Of a stretch of 43,381 nucleotides of DNA, positions 42,428-43,381 are shown piece by piece; the first letter of the stretch is position 1, and every line of letters begins with the position of its first letter. Location: contig DGMY01000019.1 of assembly GCA_002388665.1 (NCBI GenBank), forward strand, positions 28,992-72,372, in the 5' to 3' direction. This DNA comes from Opitutia bacterium UBA4506. Its GTDB lineage: Bacteria > Verrucomicrobiota > Verrucomicrobiia > Opitutales > Puniceicoccaceae. The notes beneath the pieces were generated by a model. It saw only the letters and a program-made list of their open reading frames with translations. It did not search any database and was not told where the DNA came from. A program made the translations under genes and the position numbers.

Positions 42428-43275
42428 TTAAAAATATTCTATTCTGCACTGATGGTTCGTCCTACTCTCAGGAGGCCTTGAAATACACCGCCTGGGTCGC
42501 CAGTTCCACTCAAGCAAAAGTAACAGCCCTATATGTTTCAGACCTTCGTCGGTTCGAAATGCCAACTATTATGGATGTGGGGGGCAGTTTGGGCATTCAG
42601 CCTTACCAAAGCCTGATTTCCGCTCTTCAGGATGCCGAAAAGCAAAAGGCCGACTTAATTGAAGAGTTTTCTCGCAAAGGCTTTGCCGATGCGGGGCTGA
42701 CGAGCGAAATACAATTTCGCACCACCACTGGTCTGCTTTCCGATACGATCGAGGAGATCGAGGAGGAGTTCGATCTTGTAGTGATGGGAAAACGAGGAGA
42801 GTCAGCCGAACACGCGATCGATCATATCGGTTCAACACTAGAGCGAGTCGTCCGAAGAAGCACACGGCCTTGCCTGGTGACCAATCGAAAATTCCGCGAT
42901 GTCCGAACCGTTGCATTTGCTTTCGATAATGGTTCGAGCAGTCAGAAAATTCTCTCCGTTCTTGAGAATTCAATGTGGCTAAAAAATCTACCAATCCACC
43001 TTCTCTCAGTGGTGGAGGATCAACAAAGCGAAGATTTAATGACCAAAAAACTGAAAGACGCCGAGAGCCGTCTTCAGAATGCTGGATATACAGTACAGTC
43101 GGAAATGCTAGGTGGCGTAGCCGAGGAAGCGATATCCGATTACGTAGATCGGGCTTCGATAGATCTACTTCTGATGGGCGCCTACGGCCACACCCGCATC
43201 CGCCGCTTCCTGATCGGCAGCACAACCACGGAGATGCTAAGGCGCTGCCGCATCCCCGTATTGTGCGTACACTAA
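42424..43275 (+). CDS. Tandem universal stress protein
   Basis: The 283-residue cytoplasmic protein contains two UspA-like folds. The first (1 to about 155) begins NILFCTDGSSYSQEALKYT and ends VMGKRGESAEHAIDHIGS with the ATP-binding loop and RPCLV. The second (about 160-283) is more divergent at its start but ends LMGAYGHTRIRRFLIGSTT and CRIPVLCV, with a G-2x-G-9x-G(S/T)-like loop. Fused pairs act as built-in dimers in the family. It is coupled to glgC by a 4-nt overlap, which suggests co-control with carbon storage. Confidence 0.92.
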   Translation: MIKNILFCTDGSSYSQEALKYTAWVASSTQAKVTALYVSDLRRFEMPTIMDVGGSLGIQPYQSLISALQDAEKQKADLIEEFSRKGFADAGLTSEIQFRTTTGLLSDTIEEIEEEFDLVVMGKRGESAEHAIDHIGSTLERVVRRSTRPCLVTNRKFRDVRTVAFAFDNGSSSQKILSVLENSMWLKNLPIHLLSVVEDQQSEDLMTKKLKDAESRLQNAGYTVQSEMLGGVAEEAISDYVDRASIDLLLMGAYGHTRIRRFLIGSTTTEMLRRCRIPVLCVH

Positions 43276-43381
43276 AAAACCTATGAGTGACACCATTTGG
43301 CCAATCAAATAAGAAAAATATAGGTCAGACAAATTAATATTGACGAAGGTCGTTAGGAGGTGGTAGTTTTGGAGCATGAGT
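43276..43381. other. Window end, possible upstream region of a further gene
   Basis: This 106-nt tail contains no complete ORF. TTAGGAGGTGG (about 43353-43363) resembles a ribosome site, and ATG occurs at 43376-43378 too close to the edge to judge. No hairpin terminator after usp is visible. Confidence 0.4.

Noticed and set aside
43353..43381. Start of a further + strand gene
   Set aside because: A ribosome-site-like TTAGGAGG is present, but fewer than three codons fit before the edge, so no call is possible.

Overview
The window looks like a chromosomal segment of a Gram-negative Verrucomicrobiota bacterium, most likely class Opitutia. This placement is inferred from gene content: a PEP-CTERM protein beside a DUF1961 protein, a four-helix-bundle (S23) gene, menaquinone synthesis, lipoproteins, and mostly weak Shine-Dalgarno sites. 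No rRNA or marker phylogeny could be run. I saw no tRNA, rRNA, transposase or integrase gene.

Region 1 (1-10761) is a type I-C CRISPR-Cas locus read leftwards: cas3, cas5, cas8c (with a probable internal Cas11c start), cas7, cas4, an inserted S23/four-helix-bundle gene, cas1, cas2, leader, array. The array runs off the left edge, with 16 repeats visible. A divergent WYL regulator of BrxR/CapW type sits upstream of cas3, and a perfect palindrome overlaps the likely cas promoter -10 box. The most unusual part is 2549-4797. Here a low-complexity A/T-rich repeat (GATTTGAGATTTCAGA-like) lies at nearly every gene junction, encodes the cas4 C-terminus, and overlaps the place where the cas4 start codon should be, leaving ATC instead of ATG.

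Region 2 (10829-21847) is mainly housekeeping: hemD-trpF, a membrane-anchored hydrolase, ugd-gmhA, a small membrane protein, a thioesterase, lipA, menA and an OPT-family transporter, followed by a PEP-CTERM/DUF1961 pair. Region 3 (21989-29756) has an overlapping three-gene SCO/metal-handling operon, a small exported protein, two tandem orphan histidine kinases and metG.

Region 4 (29782-43381) has exported proteins of unknown function, mrp, an arsR / Cys-rich peptide / ArsP-like permease cluster with a possibly leaderless arsR, then a leftward operon nuoA / EIIA-DAC fusion / rpmG. It ends with a DUF3108 protein, glmS and a glgC-usp pair coupled by a 4-nt overlap. The diadenylate cyclase with an N-terminal PTS EIIA-like domain and a pyruvate-kinase-C-like middle region is the second notable item.
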